A stretch of 64,000 nt of DNA from Marinobacter sp. GTDB lineage: Bacteria; Pseudomonadota; Gammaproteobacteria; Pseudomonadales; Oleiphilaceae. A model generated the notes under the pieces. That model saw only the letters and a program-made list of their open reading frames with translations. It did not search any database and had not been told where the DNA came from. Location: positions 1 to 64,000 of the forward strand of contig JASBRL010000096.1 of NCBI GenBank assembly GCA_030149475.1, read 5' to 3'. Position numbers and translations under genes: made by a program. Positions 26,070 to 39,207 of the stretch are shown here, one piece after another. The number at the start of each line of letters is the position of its first letter. The stretch's first letter is position 1.

Positions 26070-26567
26070 ATGACGTCCAGCCAGCGATACCCCAGAATTG
26101 AAGTTGACCTGAACGCCCAGTTGCTCTGCCTGCGGTCGTCTTCCACCGCAGAGGTGCTCGAATATCCGGTGTCCACGGCCCTGAATGGTGGCGGCGAGAA
26201 GCAGGATTCCGGGTGCACCCCCCGCGGTCTTCACTATATCAGAGCCAGTATTGGCGGTAGCCTTCCGCTGGGTACGGTATTGATTGGTCGCCGTCCGACC
26301 GGTGAAATCTATTCCCCTGAACTCGCTCGGCGTGAACCTTCGCGCGACTGGATTCTCAGTCGTATTCTGTGGTTGTGTGGGCGTGATTGGGGCATTAATC
26401 GGGGGCCTGGTGTCGACAGTTTCCGGCGTTTTATCTATATCCATGGTACGCCGGATTCCGAACCCATGGGGGTCGCGCGATCACATGGCTGTATCCGCAT
26501 GCGAAACGATGATGTTGCAGACCTGTATCGTCGGGTCTGGCCAGGTGTAACGGTGATGATCCAATAA
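26070..26567 (+). CDS. L,D-transpeptidase family protein (YkuD domain)
   Basis: A 165-residue protein consisting of little more than a YkuD catalytic domain. The motif HGTPDSEPMG...SHGCIRM near residue 130-150 supplies the catalytic histidine and cysteine. Such enzymes form 3-3 cross-links in peptidoglycan or attach proteins to it. No signal peptide is visible from either the ATG at 26070 or the TTG at 26034, as in several ErfK/YbiS-like short forms, so export is uncertain. Pseudomonas has nagZ in this position, also a cell-wall gene. Confidence 0.88.
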   Translation: MTSSQRYPRIEVDLNAQLLCLRSSSTAEVLEYPVSTALNGGGEKQDSGCTPRGLHYIRASIGGSLPLGTVLIGRRPTGEIYSPELARREPSRDWILSRILWLCGRDWGINRGPGVDSFRRFIYIHGTPDSEPMGVARSHGCIRMRNDDVADLYRRVWPGVTVMIQ

Positions 26568-26629
26568 CAGGTGGCCCCGTCTCAGGCGCCATGGAAACTG
26601 GTTTCAAACGACGTTGAGCGTTCATACCC

Positions 26630-29482
<2,853 letters not shown>

Positions 29483-29571
29483 GAGTGTTCTCCACAGGTT
29501 ATGCCGACTCTACCTGATGCAATGCGCAGGGGCAGGGTCAGCCGATGATCAGGGCGTTCCGGCCGTCGCCG

Positions 29572-32500
29572 TTAAACCGGCGCCAGTTCGGCCATCAGGG
29601 CAGCAACGCCGTCGAGTTTACCACTGGTTGACGTATCCTTCAGCCGGAACCGGAAACTGTTTGCGCCTTCCAGGCGGAACTGGTCCGGTGACTGTTGCAC
29701 TTTTTTAACCAGCACCAGTGGGTCCACCGGTGTGGTACTGCCAAATTCCAGTCGTGCCCATTCCCGTCCGGCATCGACTTTGGTGATGCCCAGAGCTTCC
29801 GCACGAAGCCGCAGTTCGGTTTGCGTCATCAGGTTTTTCGCGGGTTCCGGTAGTAATCCGAAGCGATCAATCATTTCAACCTGAAGTTCTTTTAATGCGT
29901 CTCTGGAGTCGACGCTGGCAATACGTTTGTAGAGCATCAGGCGATTGTGGACATCGGGAAGATAGTCATCGGGAATCAACGCCGGAATGCGCAGATTCAT
30001 TTCCGTGCCGTGGCTCAGAGGCAGTTCGGCGTTGGGCGTGCGGCCGTCGCGGATGGCATTGACCGCCTCATCCAGCAACTGCATGTACAGGGTAAAGCCG
30101 ATGCTCTCGATCTGACCGCTCTGTTCTTCGCCCAGAAGCTCGCCGGCACCCCGTATTTCCAGGTCATGGGTGGCCAGCATAAAACCGGCGCCCAGATCCT
30201 GGGCTTCAGAGATGGCATCCAGGCGTTTGCGGGCATCGGCGGTAATGGACTTCGGCGGCGGGGTCAACAGGTAGGCATACGCCTGGTGGTGCGACCGCCC
30301 GACCCGCCCCCGGAGCTGGTGCAGCTGGGCAAGGCCGAATTTGTCGGCCCTCTCGATAATGATGGTGTTGGCACTGGGAATGTCGATGCCGGTTTCAATA
30401 ATGGTCGTGCAGACCAGTACGTTGAAACGCTTGTGGTAGAAGTCAGACATGATCTGCTCCAGTTCACGCTCGCGCATCTGGCCGTGGGCGACGCCGACGC
30501 GTGCCTCGGGTATCAGGTCGCGGAGAACCTCGGCGGTTTTCTGGATACTGTTCACTTCATTGTGCAGAAAGTAGACCTGACCACCGCGCAGGATTTCCCG
30601 CAGGATGGCTTCCTTGACCATGGCTTCTTCGCGCTGTCGTACAAACGTTTTGACAGACAGCCGGCGTGCCGGCGGCGTGGCGATAATGGACAGGTCACGC
30701 AGGTGCCCCATGGCCATGTTCAGGGTGCGGGGAATCGGCGTGGCGGTCAGTGTCAGCAGGTCCACCTCGGCCCGCAGGGCCTTGAACTTTTCCTTCTGCT
30801 GTACCCCGAAACGGTGCTCCTCGTCGATGATCACCAGTCCCAGGTTGTTGAAGCGGACATCGCCCTGAATCAGCTTGTGAGTGCCGATGACAATATCCGC
30901 CTTACCGTTGGCAATGCGATCCAGCGCTGATGAGGTCTGGCTGGAACTGCGGAACCGGCTCAGCAGCTCCACGGTGACCGGCGTATCCGAGAAGCGGTCA
31001 CGAAAGGACTCATAGTGCTGCTGGGCGAGCAGGGTGGTCGGCACCAGCACGGCCACCTGTTTGCCCGAATAGGTAGCAATGAACGCTGCCCGCATCGCTA
31101 CCTCGGTTTTACCGAAGCCTACGTCGCCGCACACCAGCCGGTCCATGGGGCGCTTTCCGGTCATGTCCGCAAGCACCGCTTCAATGGCAGCCTGTTGATC
31201 CGGCGTTTCCTCGAAGGGGAAGCCAGCGGCAAAGGCCCGGTAGTTCTCGTCGGGGGTGTCAAACTGATAGCCCTCCCGGGCTTCGCGACGGGCGTAGACA
31301 TCAAGCAGCTCGGCGGCGGTGTCGCGGATTTTCTCCAGCGCTTTCTGTTTGGACTGGCTCCAGCGGTCGGTGCCGAGCTTGTGCAGGGGCGCGTGGTCGG
31401 TATCGCTGCCCGCATAGCGTGAGATCAGGTGCAGGTTGGAGACCGGCACATAGAGCTTGGCGTTGCCAGCGTATTCAAGGGTGAGAAACTCGGTCGATTC
31501 GTCCCCGACGGTAATGGTTTCCAGACCCCGGTAACGACCCACGCCATGATCGATGTGCACCACTGGCGCGCCGATGCGCAGCTCTGACAGGTCACGGTAA
31601 CCGGCGTCGTTCACCTCGGTGGGCTTGTCCCGCCGCCGGCGCTGCAGGACCCGCTCGCCGAAAAGCGCGGTTTCGGTGATCACCGCCAAGGGCTGATCCG
31701 GCAGTAGCAGGCCTTCCTCGATGGGGGCAACGGTGATACCGAGCGGGCAGTCCCTGGTGGTCAGAAATGCCTGCCAGCTGTCGACGGTGTCGGGGCGGAG
31801 TCCGGCCTCGGCAAGGGTGTCGATGAGGGCTTCCCGGCGTCCGGAGGACTCGGCACAGATCAGGATGCGTCCGTCAAACTGCTCTACGAACTCGCGCAAC
31901 CGACGGGACGAATCCCGCGCGCGCCCGTCCATCGCCACATCAGGCAACGGCGCGACCGGGCACTGGGTCTGGCGCTGATGGTCACTGGCCGACGGCTCGG
32001 CGATGGGTGTTACCCGGGGGAGGCTTTTCAGCAGGCTGAAAAGTTCTTCCTTGAGCAGGAACAGTTCGCCGGGCGGCAGAATCGGACGCAGCCGGTCATG
32101 ACGCCGCTCCTCGTAGCGGTTGTGAGCATCCGTCTGGAACTGGTCGACCGCCTGCTCGAGTCCGGCGGCGGTAAACACGCGGGTGGCGCCGGGCAGATAG
32201 TCAAACAGCGTGGCCGTCTGGTCAAAGAACAGCGGCAGGTAGTACTCGATGCCCGGCGGTGTGATGGCCTGGGTGACATCCTGATAGATCGGGGCGGACT
32301 TGTCTGCCGTGGGAAACTCTTCAAACCAGCGCCCACGGAAGCCAGAGCGGGCCTCCCGATGCCAGGGAAACTCGTTCGCCGGCAGCAGTTCGATGCGCTC
32401 GATGCGGTCGATGGATCGCTGGGTCTCCGGATCGAAGGTGCGCAGGGTTTCGATCTCGTTGTCGAACAGATCAATCCGGTAGGGCAGGTTGGCCCCCATG

Positions 32501-33096
32501 GGATAGATGTCGAGGATCGAACCCCGGACCGCATACTCGCCGTGCTCGTAGACGTTGTCCGCATGGCGGTAGCCTGCGGCCTCAAGCTGCTGTCGCCACG
32601 GGTCGATGTGCAGGGTCTGTCCCACTTCCAGCAACAGGGTGTTGCCCTGCAGGTAACTGACCGGGGGCAGGCGGTGCATCAGGGTCCGTGCCGGCACGAC
32701 CAGAACCCCATGATGGGCACGCGGTAACCGATGCAGGGTTCGAATTCTGCGGGAACTGATGTCCTGATGGGGGGAGAACAGGTCATAGGGCAGGGTTTCC
32801 CAGTCCGGCAGTGACAGGACTTCCAGGCCGTCCGGGCTGACCGCTGCCTGATCCTCGTCAACTGGCAGACCCAGGTAAAAGCGCATGGCCTGCTCCAGAC
32901 GGATGGCGTCGTCTGTGCTGCGGGCAATCACCAGAGTCAGGCCCTGATGCTCACGGGCGCTTTCACAGATCGCCAGCGCCGCACTGCTGCCGTACAGGCT
33001 GCTCCAGATACGATGATCCGCCGCGCCTTCGGGAAACTCGGGCGCGATCAGGCGGGTTGCTGGTCGGGCATCGGCATTTGCGTGACCTTGGGTCAT
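29572..33096 (-). CDS. mfd: Transcription-repair coupling factor Mfd
   Basis: DNA translocase that removes RNA polymerase stalled at lesions and recruits UvrA. The 1,174-residue length and domain order are typical: UvrB-like N-terminus, RNAP-interaction domain (HIDHGVGRYRGL near 515), and RecG-like translocase with Walker A GDVGFGKTE near 655. The DEEH box IIDEEHRFGVQQKEKFK lies near 755 and the helicase motif QLRGRVGRS near 930. A C-terminal TRCF domain follows. A promoter with ATGACA-17-TAGAAT lies upstream. It is divergent from gap. Confidence 0.98.
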   Translation of the reverse strand: MTQGHANADARPATRLIAPEFPEGAADHRIWSSLYGSSAALAICESAREHQGLTLVIARSTDDAIRLEQAMRFYLGLPVDEDQAAVSPDGLEVLSLPDWETLPYDLFSPHQDISSRRIRTLHRLPRAHHGVLVVPARTLMHRLPPVSYLQGNTLLLEVGQTLHIDPWRQQLEAAGYRHADNVYEHGEYAVRGSILDIYPMGANLPYRIDLFDNEIETLRTFDPETQRSIDRIERIELLPANEFPWHREARSGFRGRWFEEFPTADKSAPIYQDVTQAITPPGIEYYLPLFFDQTATLFDYLPGATRVFTAAGLEQAVDQFQTDAHNRYEERRHDRLRPILPPGELFLLKEELFSLLKSLPRVTPIAEPSASDHQRQTQCPVAPLPDVAMDGRARDSSRRLREFVEQFDGRILICAESSGRREALIDTLAEAGLRPDTVDSWQAFLTTRDCPLGITVAPIEEGLLLPDQPLAVITETALFGERVLQRRRRDKPTEVNDAGYRDLSELRIGAPVVHIDHGVGRYRGLETITVGDESTEFLTLEYAGNAKLYVPVSNLHLISRYAGSDTDHAPLHKLGTDRWSQSKQKALEKIRDTAAELLDVYARREAREGYQFDTPDENYRAFAAGFPFEETPDQQAAIEAVLADMTGKRPMDRLVCGDVGFGKTEVAMRAAFIATYSGKQVAVLVPTTLLAQQHYESFRDRFSDTPVTVELLSRFRSSSQTSSALDRIANGKADIVIGTHKLIQGDVRFNNLGLVIIDEEHRFGVQQKEKFKALRAEVDLLTLTATPIPRTLNMAMGHLRDLSIIATPPARRLSVKTFVRQREEAMVKEAILREILRGGQVYFLHNEVNSIQKTAEVLRDLIPEARVGVAHGQMRERELEQIMSDFYHKRFNVLVCTTIIETGIDIPSANTIIIERADKFGLAQLHQLRGRVGRSHHQAYAYLLTPPPKSITADARKRLDAISEAQDLGAGFMLATHDLEIRGAGELLGEEQSGQIESIGFTLYMQLLDEAVNAIRDGRTPNAELPLSHGTEMNLRIPALIPDDYLPDVHNRLMLYKRIASVDSRDALKELQVEMIDRFGLLPEPAKNLMTQTELRLRAEALGITKVDAGREWARLEFGSTTPVDPLVLVKKVQQSPDQFRLEGANSFRFRLKDTSTSGKLDGVAALMAELAPV

Positions 33097-33155
33097 GGGT
33101 GGCGTCTGTCTCCCGCGCTCTGGGCTGGCTGGGGTTAATCCGTATAAAACGCGCC

Positions 33156-33184
33156 ATTCTACCCAGTCGTGACGGCGCTGTCAT
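33156..33184 (-). promoter_or_regulatory. Putative sigma-70 promoter of mfd
   Basis: On the minus strand ATGACA (33184-33179), a 17-base spacer and TAGAAT (33161-33156) form a good match to a vegetative promoter, 60 bp before the mfd start codon. Confidence 0.55.
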
Positions 33185-33220
33185 GACAGGATAGTGACTC
33201 ACCGGTAATTGCCCGACTGA

Positions 33221-33249
33221 TTGCGATCAGGTCGTTTAAATCGGATAAT
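33221..33249 (+). promoter_or_regulatory. Putative sigma-70 promoter of gap
   Basis: TTGCGA (33221-33226), a 17-base spacer and GATAAT (33244-33249) resemble a vegetative promoter and would give a leader of roughly 105 bases before the GTG start of gap. Confidence 0.4.
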
Positions 33250-33360
33250 GGTCGCTCATTATTCAGGGATTCCCGGTTCAATCCGATAGCTCTTCGGGAC
33301 CACCGCAGTTGCGTCAGATTGAGTCCGGGGTTCCACAGTGCCAACGGCAGAGGGTTAAGT

Positions 33361-34842
33361 GTGAGCCACCAACAAATGAATGAGCACCTGTCTGAATGGA
33401 CGGAACGAGAAGCGACCGCGGAAGCGATGATTCCGCTGATCGGACGTCTCTACCGCAAGAACAACGTGGTTACGTCCATTTACGGTCGTGCGATCATCAA
33501 TCAGTCGGTGATTGGGATTGTCCGTGCTCACCGTTTCGTCCGGCAGGTGGAAGACAGCGAGCTGTCGGTCTGCGATACCTTGCCGATTCTGGAAGCCATG
33601 GACCGTCTTGAGCTGGGCAGTGCGCACATTGATATTGGCAAGCTTGCGGTCAAGTATCGCCTTGACGATAACCCGGGCTCCCTGGACGAGTTTCTCCAGC
33701 GGGAAATCGGTGACGTCATCGGTAAGTACATGGTTCAGTCACGGGAAAATGCGGAAAAACAGACCAAGGACATCGTGCTGTATGGTTTCGGTCGTATCGG
33801 CCGATTGATTGCCCGTATCCTGATCGAGAAGGCCGGCGGCGGCAACAACCTGCGCCTGCGGGCTATCGTTGTGCGCAAGGGCGGCGCGGTGAATGACCTG
33901 GAAAAGCGCGCGAGTCTGCTCCGTCGGGATTCGGTTCACGGGCCATTCAACGGCACGATTACCATCGATGAAGACGATTCGGCCATCATTGCCAATGGCA
34001 ATTACATCAAGGTGATATACTCCGATGGTCCGGACACGCTGGATTACACCCGGTACGGCATCAATAACGCCATTATCATCGATAATACCGGAATCTGGCG
34101 TGATGAAGAGGGTCTGGGGCGCCATCTCAAGTCGAAGGGCGTCAGCCGTGTCATGCTGACCGCGCCGGGCAAGGGCAATATCAAGAACATCGTGCACGGC
34201 ATCAACAACGGCGATATCACCGATGATGATCGTATCCTGTCGGCGGCGTCCTGTACCACCAATGCCATCACGCCGGTGCTGAAGGCCATTCACGATGAGT
34301 ACGGCATTCAGGATGGCCATGTGGAAACGGTGCACTCCTACACCAACGATCAGAATCTGATCGACAACTACCACAAGGGTACACGCCGTGGCCGCAGTGC
34401 GCCGCTGAACATGGTGATCACAGAGACCGGTGCTGCCAAGGCCGTGTCCAAGGCCTTGCCGGAACTGAAAGGCAAGCTGACCGGTAATGCCATCCGGGTG
34501 CCTACGCCCAATGTGTCCATGGCGATTCTTAATCTGAACCTGGCCAGGCCGGTCACCACCGAAGGTGTCAATGACTACCTTCGGGAAATGGCGCTGCACT
34601 CAGAGCTCCAGAAACAGATCGACTTCGTCAATTCGCCGGAAGTGGTGTCCACCGACTTTGTGGGCTCCCGCCACGCCGGTGTGGTCGATGCCCAGGCCAC
34701 GATCACGGCCGGCAATCGCCTGATTCTGTATGTCTGGTATGACAATGAAGCCGGCTACAGTGCCCAGGTTATCCGGGTCGTCAATCAGATGGCTGGCGTG
34801 ACCTACCCGGTATTTCCGGAGCGTATCCGCGAAAACGGCTGA
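33361..34842 (+). CDS. gap: Glyceraldehyde-3-phosphate dehydrogenase, long form
   Basis: Phosphorylating GAPDH of central carbon metabolism. At 493 residues it is about 150 longer than the classical enzyme, because of an N-terminal extension of about 130 residues before the nucleotide fold (VLYGFGRIGRLIARIL near 135). The catalytic cysteine lies in SAASCTTNAITPVL near 300, followed by HSYTNDQNL with the catalytic histidine region. This long form occurs beside mfd in Pseudomonas. I start at the GTG at 33361 because AGAGGG lies eight bases upstream; the TTG at 33319 has no such site. A strong terminator follows. Confidence 0.93.
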   Translation: MSHQQMNEHLSEWTEREATAEAMIPLIGRLYRKNNVVTSIYGRAIINQSVIGIVRAHRFVRQVEDSELSVCDTLPILEAMDRLELGSAHIDIGKLAVKYRLDDNPGSLDEFLQREIGDVIGKYMVQSRENAEKQTKDIVLYGFGRIGRLIARILIEKAGGGNNLRLRAIVVRKGGAVNDLEKRASLLRRDSVHGPFNGTITIDEDDSAIIANGNYIKVIYSDGPDTLDYTRYGINNAIIIDNTGIWRDEEGLGRHLKSKGVSRVMLTAPGKGNIKNIVHGINNGDITDDDRILSAASCTTNAITPVLKAIHDEYGIQDGHVETVHSYTNDQNLIDNYHKGTRRGRSAPLNMVITETGAAKAVSKALPELKGKLTGNAIRVPTPNVSMAILNLNLARPVTTEGVNDYLREMALHSELQKQIDFVNSPEVVSTDFVGSRHAGVVDAQATITAGNRLILYVWYDNEAGYSAQVIRVVNQMAGVTYPVFPERIRENG

Positions 34843-34860
34843 GCGGATTGTCTGACGGGC

Positions 34861-34900
34861 AAAAAGCCCCCGCTGGTGTCTGACCAGCGGGGGCTTTTTT
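34861..34900 (+). terminator. Strong intrinsic terminator after gap
   Basis: AAGCCCCCGCTGGT pairs perfectly with ACCAGCGGGGGCTT around the loop GTCTG, followed by TTTT. The A-run on the left makes it potentially bidirectional. It lies 18 bp past the gap stop codon and isolates gap from the nqr operon. Confidence 0.95.
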
Positions 34901-35186
34901 GTGCCGATCATTAAGAATCGGTTGCGGGATCGTTACGTATAAGCACAAAGTCGGGACGGTACTGGTGGAAATGCAGTCCCTCAGCCTCTATAATTGGCGC
35001 GATTTTGGGTACGTCTGGAATCCGCTTCTCATTTTTTCTGTTGACTTCATTTTTGTCAGCATTCTGGTAAAGATTACCGTCTGATAACGTCTGCTTGTTC
35101 AGTGCTTTGCCAGAATGACAGAAAGGCTGGTCCGCAGCGCCCGGACGTTACGAATCCATAAAGTTCCTGATGATTGGACGAGGCTA
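34901..35186 (+). promoter_or_regulatory. nqr operon leader and promoter region
   Basis: This 286-bp gene-free stretch before nqrA holds a perfect -10 hexamer TATAAT (34989-34994), but no good -35 lies 16-18 bases upstream, so an activator may be needed. TTGACT (35041-35046) is a second -35-like hexamer without a clear -10. ACGAGG (35178-35183) is the nqrA ribosome binding site. I see no gene; the 61-residue ORF here has no family resemblance. Confidence 0.35.
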
Positions 35187-36533
35187 ATGATCAAGATCAA
35201 AAAAGGCCTGGATCTTCCCATCAGCGGCGCTCCCGAACAGACCATTACTGATGGCAAACCCGTTCGCCACGTGGCATTGATCGGCTTTGACTATAACGGC
35301 ATGAAGCCGACGATGGCTGTCAAAGAGGGGGATCGCGTCTGCCGCGGTTCGCTGCTGTTTACGGACAAGAAGACTGAGGGCGTGCGCTATACATCACCGG
35401 CCGCCGGTGTGGTGAAGGAAATCAACCGCGGCGAGCGCCGGGTTTTTCAGTCCATTGTTATCGAGATTGACGGCGATGCGGCTGAATCCTTCGCCCGTTA
35501 TGAACCTGCCCGGTTTGCCACGCTCGAGCGCCAACAGGTGGTTGATAATCTGATTGAGTCGGGCCTGTGGACGGCGTTTCGTACCCGTCCGTACAGCAAG
35601 GTTCCGGCGATCGACTCCGCCCCCCATTCGATTTTTGTGTCGGTCATGGACACCAACCCGCTGGCCGCCGATCCCACCGTCATCATCAAGGAACACGAGG
35701 CCGAGTTTGAGAAAGGTCTCGAGTTGCTTGCCACTCTGACGACGGGCAAGGTGTTTGTCTCCGGAAAACCCGGCTCGGATGTTGCGGTTCCCAGGTCAGA
35801 CGCAATCGAGGTGCAGCAGTTTGATGGTGTGCATCCGGCCGGCAATGTGGGCACGCACATGCACTACCTCGATCCGGTGGTGGGCGACAAGGTTGTCTGG
35901 AGCATCGGCTATCAGGACGTGATCGATATTGCCCGTCTGTTCAGTACCGGTGAATTGCCGGTCGACCGTGTTGTGGCGATTGGCGGGCCCAAGGCGCTCA
36001 AACCGCGCCTGGTCCGTACCCGTCTTGGCGCCAGTCTTGATGAACTGATGGAGGGCGAAGTCGCCACCGATTGTAACGTGCGGGTTATCTCCGGTTCTGT
36101 TTTCGGTGGTCGCCGCAGCGCGGGCCCCTGCGCCTATCTCGGTCGGTTTGCCAATCAGGTGTCGGTCCTCGAAGAAGGCGACAAGCGCGAATTCATGGGC
36201 TGGCTGTCGCCGGGGACCAATAAGTTCTCGGTGCTCAACATCTATCTGTCGAAACTGATGAGCGGGCGATTGTTCGACTTTACGACCACCACCAATGGTA
36301 GCGAGCGTGCGATGGTTCCGGTGGGGGCCTATGAGGAGGTCATGCCGCTGGACATTCTGCCTACGCAACTGCTCCGGTCGCTGATTGTCGGTGATACGGA
36401 AATGGCGCAGAAACTGGGCGCGCTCGAACTGGACGAAGAGGATCTGGCCCTGTGCACCTTTGTGTGTCCGGGTAAATATGAATATGGCCCGATTCTTCGC
36501 GAGAATCTGACCCGAATTGAGATCGAGGGCTAA
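35187..36533 (+). CDS. nqrA: Na+-NQR subunit A
   Basis: Cytoplasmic-face subunit of the sodium-pumping NADH:quinone oxidoreductase, implicated in quinone binding. The 448-residue protein begins [18 protein letters not shown], the usual NqrA N-terminus, and contains [16 protein letters not shown] near 72 and [19 protein letters not shown] near 313. I start at the ATG at 35187 rather than 35115 because of the family N-terminus and the close Shine-Dalgarno. It opens an eight-gene operon running through nqrM. Confidence 0.97.
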   Translation: MIKIKKGLDLPISGAPEQTITDGKPVRHVALIGFDYNGMKPTMAVKEGDRVCRGSLLFTDKKTEGVRYTSPAAGVVKEINRGERRVFQSIVIEIDGDAAESFARYEPARFATLERQQVVDNLIESGLWTAFRTRPYSKVPAIDSAPHSIFVSVMDTNPLAADPTVIIKEHEAEFEKGLELLATLTTGKVFVSGKPGSDVAVPRSDAIEVQQFDGVHPAGNVGTHMHYLDPVVGDKVVWSIGYQDVIDIARLFSTGELPVDRVVAIGGPKALKPRLVRTRLGASLDELMEGEVATDCNVRVISGSVFGGRRSAGPCAYLGRFANQVSVLEEGDKREFMGWLSPGTNKFSVLNIYLSKLMSGRLFDFTTTTNGSERAMVPVGAYEEVMPLDILPTQLLRSLIVGDTEMAQKLGALELDEEDLALCTFVCPGKYEYGPILRENLTRIEIEG

Positions 36534-36537
36534 TCTG

Positions 36538-37743
36538 ATGGCTATCCGACAGTTTCTCGACGGCATCGAACACCACTTCGAACAGGGCGGCAAATATGAG
36601 CGCTGGTATGCGCTGTATGAAGCCGTCGACACCATTTTCTATACACCCGGTCGGGTGACCTCGGCCACCGCCCATGTGCGCGACGGGGTTGACCTGAAAC
36701 GCATCATGATAACGGTGTGGCTGTGTACCTTTCCGGCGATGTTCTTTGGCATGTGGAACATTGGCTATCAGGCGAACAGCTTCCTGGCCAGTCATCCCGA
36801 TGCCATGATGGGAGACGGCGGCCTGCGGACCGCATTCATCAGCGCGCTGGCGGGTAACAATCCGGGCAGCGTGTGGGACAACATGGTCTATGGTCTTGCC
36901 TACTTTGTGCCCATCTATGCCGCGACGTTTATCGTTGGTGGCTTCTGGGAGGTCCTGTTTGCGACCGTTCGACGCCATGAGGTTAATGAAGGCTTCTTTG
37001 TAACTTCGGTTCTGTTCGCGCTGATCTGTCCGCCCACCATTCCCTTGTGGCAGGTGGCGCTGGGGATCAGCTTCGGTGTCGTCATCGGCAAGGAAGTGTT
37101 TGGCGGGACCGGCAAGAATTTCCTGAATCCGGCGCTGGCGGGCCGTGCTTTCCTGTACTTTGCCTATCCTGCGCAGATTTCCGGCGATCAGGTGTGGACG
37201 GCGGTTGACGGTTTCAGTGGTGCCACTGCCCTGAGCTGGGCCGCCAGTGGCGGCGTTGAGGCCTTGCAACAGCACATCGGCTGGATGTCGGCGTTTCTTG
37301 GTTCCATCCAGGGCTCCATGGGTGAGACGTCCACCCTGGCCGTGCTGATCGGCGGGGTGATCCTGCTGGTGATGAAAATTGCTTCCTACCGCATTGTCGG
37401 CGGCGTGCTGCTGGGCATGGTGGGTACCAGTCTGCTGCTCAACGCAATCGGCTCGGACACCAACCCGATGTTCAACGTGCCGCCGCACTGGCATCTGGTT
37501 GTTGGTGGTTTTGCCTTTGGCATGATGTTCATGGCAACTGATCCGGTGTCATCGGCGATGACCAACACCGGCAAGTGGTGTTTCGGGATTCTTGTCGGAC
37601 TGATGACCGTGCTGATTCGGGTTGTAAATCCGGCGTTTCCCGAGGGCATTATGCTGGCCATCCTGTTTGGTAATCTGTTTGCCCCGCTGATGGACCACTA
37701 TGTTGTTCAGGCCAACATCAAACGGAGGCTTGCCCGTGCCTAA
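36538..37743 (+). CDS. nqrB: Na+-NQR subunit B
   Basis: Integral membrane subunit of Na+-NQR carrying covalent FMN and riboflavin and forming part of the sodium path. The 401-residue protein has about ten hydrophobic helices. The flavinylation motif reads [10 protein letters not shown] near residue 223, with the threonine as the FMN attachment site. It begins four bases after the nqrA stop and overlaps nqrC by 8 bp. Confidence 0.98.
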   Translation: MAIRQFLDGIEHHFEQGGKYERWYALYEAVDTIFYTPGRVTSATAHVRDGVDLKRIMITVWLCTFPAMFFGMWNIGYQANSFLASHPDAMMGDGGLRTAFISALAGNNPGSVWDNMVYGLAYFVPIYAATFIVGGFWEVLFATVRRHEVNEGFFVTSVLFALICPPTIPLWQVALGISFGVVIGKEVFGGTGKNFLNPALAGRAFLYFAYPAQISGDQVWTAVDGFSGATALSWAASGGVEALQQHIGWMSAFLGSIQGSMGETSTLAVLIGGVILLVMKIASYRIVGGVLLGMVGTSLLLNAIGSDTNPMFNVPPHWHLVVGGFAFGMMFMATDPVSSAMTNTGKWCFGILVGLMTVLIRVVNPAFPEGIMLAILFGNLFAPLMDHYVVQANIKRRLARA

Positions 37744-38539
37744 ACCCAAGGAAACTGTCTCGAAAACCATTGTCGTTGCGCTGGCGCTGTCTATCGTCTG
37801 CTCCGTTGTTGTGTCCGCCGCGGCGGTGATGCTCAAGCCAGCTCAGGTGACCAATCAGAATCTTGATATCAAGACCAATATCCTGTCCGCCGCAGGCATG
37901 CTGACGCCCGGCATGAGTCAGAAGCAGATCGAATCAACGTTCAGTCAGTTTCAGGTGCGGCTTGTGGATCTGGATACTGGAGAGTACGTTAAACCCGAGG
38001 CCGTTGGCGTCAAAGACCCGATGAAGTACGACCAGTACAGGGCAGCGTCTGACCCCGACCTGTCAGAGAAAATTCCGCCCACCAAGGACATGGCGGGCAT
38101 CAAACGTCGGCCGGATGTGGCGAAAATTTTTGTGCTGAAGGAGAACGGCAACGTTAAGCGCGTGGTGCTTCCTATCCATGGCTACGGTCTGTGGTCGACG
38201 CTGTACGGGTTCATATCGCTGAAGGGAGACGCCAATACCATCGAGGGTCTGGGCTTTTACAAGCAGGGCGAAACCCCCGGCCTGGGGGGGGAAGTGGATA
38301 ATCCCAAGTGGAAAGCGCTCTGGATTGGCAAAAAAGTGTATGGCCAGAATAAGGCCGACCCCGAGATCCAGTTGGTGAAGGGCGGTGTCAGCCCCGACGC
38401 CAAAAACGTGGAACATAAGGTAGATGCACTGTCTGGCGCAACCCTGACCAGTCGGGGGGTGCAAAATCTGGTGAATTACTGGATGGGCGAGCGAGGCTTT
38501 GCGCCGTTCCTGAAAAAACTTCGTCAAGGGGAGGTCTGA
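37736..38539 (+). CDS. nqrC: Na+-NQR subunit C
   Basis: Periplasmic FMN-carrying subunit of Na+-NQR. The 267-residue protein has one N-terminal transmembrane helix (about 9-32) and a periplasmic FMN-binding domain. The covalent FMN site is in [13 protein letters not shown] near residue 230, the substrate of ApbE. It starts with GTG at 37736 with GGAGG seven bases upstream; the ORF-track start at 37700 lies inside nqrB. nqrD follows after 2 bp. Confidence 0.97.
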   Translation: MPKPKETVSKTIVVALALSIVCSVVVSAAAVMLKPAQVTNQNLDIKTNILSAAGMLTPGMSQKQIESTFSQFQVRLVDLDTGEYVKPEAVGVKDPMKYDQYRAASDPDLSEKIPPTKDMAGIKRRPDVAKIFVLKENGNVKRVVLPIHGYGLWSTLYGFISLKGDANTIEGLGFYKQGETPGLGGEVDNPKWKALWIGKKVYGQNKADPEIQLVKGGVSPDAKNVEHKVDALSGATLTSRGVQNLVNYWMGERGFAPFLKKLRQGEV

Positions 38540-38541
38540 TT

Positions 38542-39207
38542 ATGGCCGAAGTCACTGCAAAACAGGTTCTGTTTGAACCGATTCTGAACAACAACCCCAT
38601 TGCGTTGCAGATTCTGGGCATCTGCTCGGCGCTGGCGGTGACCAGCAGCATGAGCGTGACCCTGGTTATGGCTCTTTCCGTTATCCTGGTGACCGCTTTC
38701 TCAAACATGGCCGTGTCGCTGGTGCGCAAGCAAATTCCGAACAGTATCCGGATCATCGTCCAGATGACGATCATCGCGTCGCTGGTTATCGTGGTGGATC
38801 AGGTGCTGCGAGCGTACGCCTACGAAATAAGCAAACAGTTGTCGGTCTTTGTCGGTCTGATCATTACCAACTGTATTGTCATGGGACGGGCTGAGGGGTT
38901 TGCCATGAATAATGGCCCGGTGCTGAGCTTTCTTGACGGAATCGGGAACGGTCTCGGCTATTCCGTGCTGTTGGTTGTGGTGGCTTTTTTCCGCGAACTG
39001 ATTGGTTCGGGTTCGCTCATGGGTATCACCATTCTGCCGGCGGTAAATGATGGTGGCTGGTATGTGCCGAACGGTCTGTTGCTGCTACCGCCCAGCGCTT
39101 TCTTTATCATCGGGCTGATTATATGGGCATTGCGGGCGGCCAAACCGGAGCAGGTTGAAGCACCGGATTTCAAGCTGTCCCGTCATAAAGTGAAGGAGGC
39201 CTTCTGA
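38542..39207 (+). CDS. nqrD: Na+-NQR subunit D
   Basis: Six-helix membrane subunit of Na+-NQR that, with NqrE, coordinates the intramembrane iron centre. The 221-residue protein has the conserved [13 protein letters not shown] near 27 and [19 protein letters not shown] near 103, each containing one of the conserved cysteines. It is adjacent to nqrC (2 bp) and overlaps nqrE by one base. Confidence 0.97.
   Translation: MAEVTAKQVLFEPILNNNPIALQILGICSALAVTSSMSVTLVMALSVILVTAFSNMAVSLVRKQIPNSIRIIVQMTIIASLVIVVDQVLRAYAYEISKQLSVFVGLIITNCIVMGRAEGFAMNNGPVLSFLDGIGNGLGYSVLLVVVAFFRELIGSGSLMGITILPAVNDGGWYVPNGLLLLPPSAFFIIGLIIWALRAAKPEQVEAPDFKLSRHKVKEAF

Noticed and set aside
29947-30930. 327-residue plus-strand ORF antisense to mfd
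   Set aside because: It lies wholly inside mfd, whose motifs are intact, and resembles no protein family.
34899-35084. 61-residue ORF upstream of nqrA
   Set aside because: It starts at the gap terminator, spans the likely nqr promoter and shows no recognisable sequence pattern.
36361-37494. 377-residue minus-strand ORF antisense to nqrB
   Set aside because: A shadow of nqrA/nqrB in a GC-rich region; composition and lack of motifs indicate no gene.
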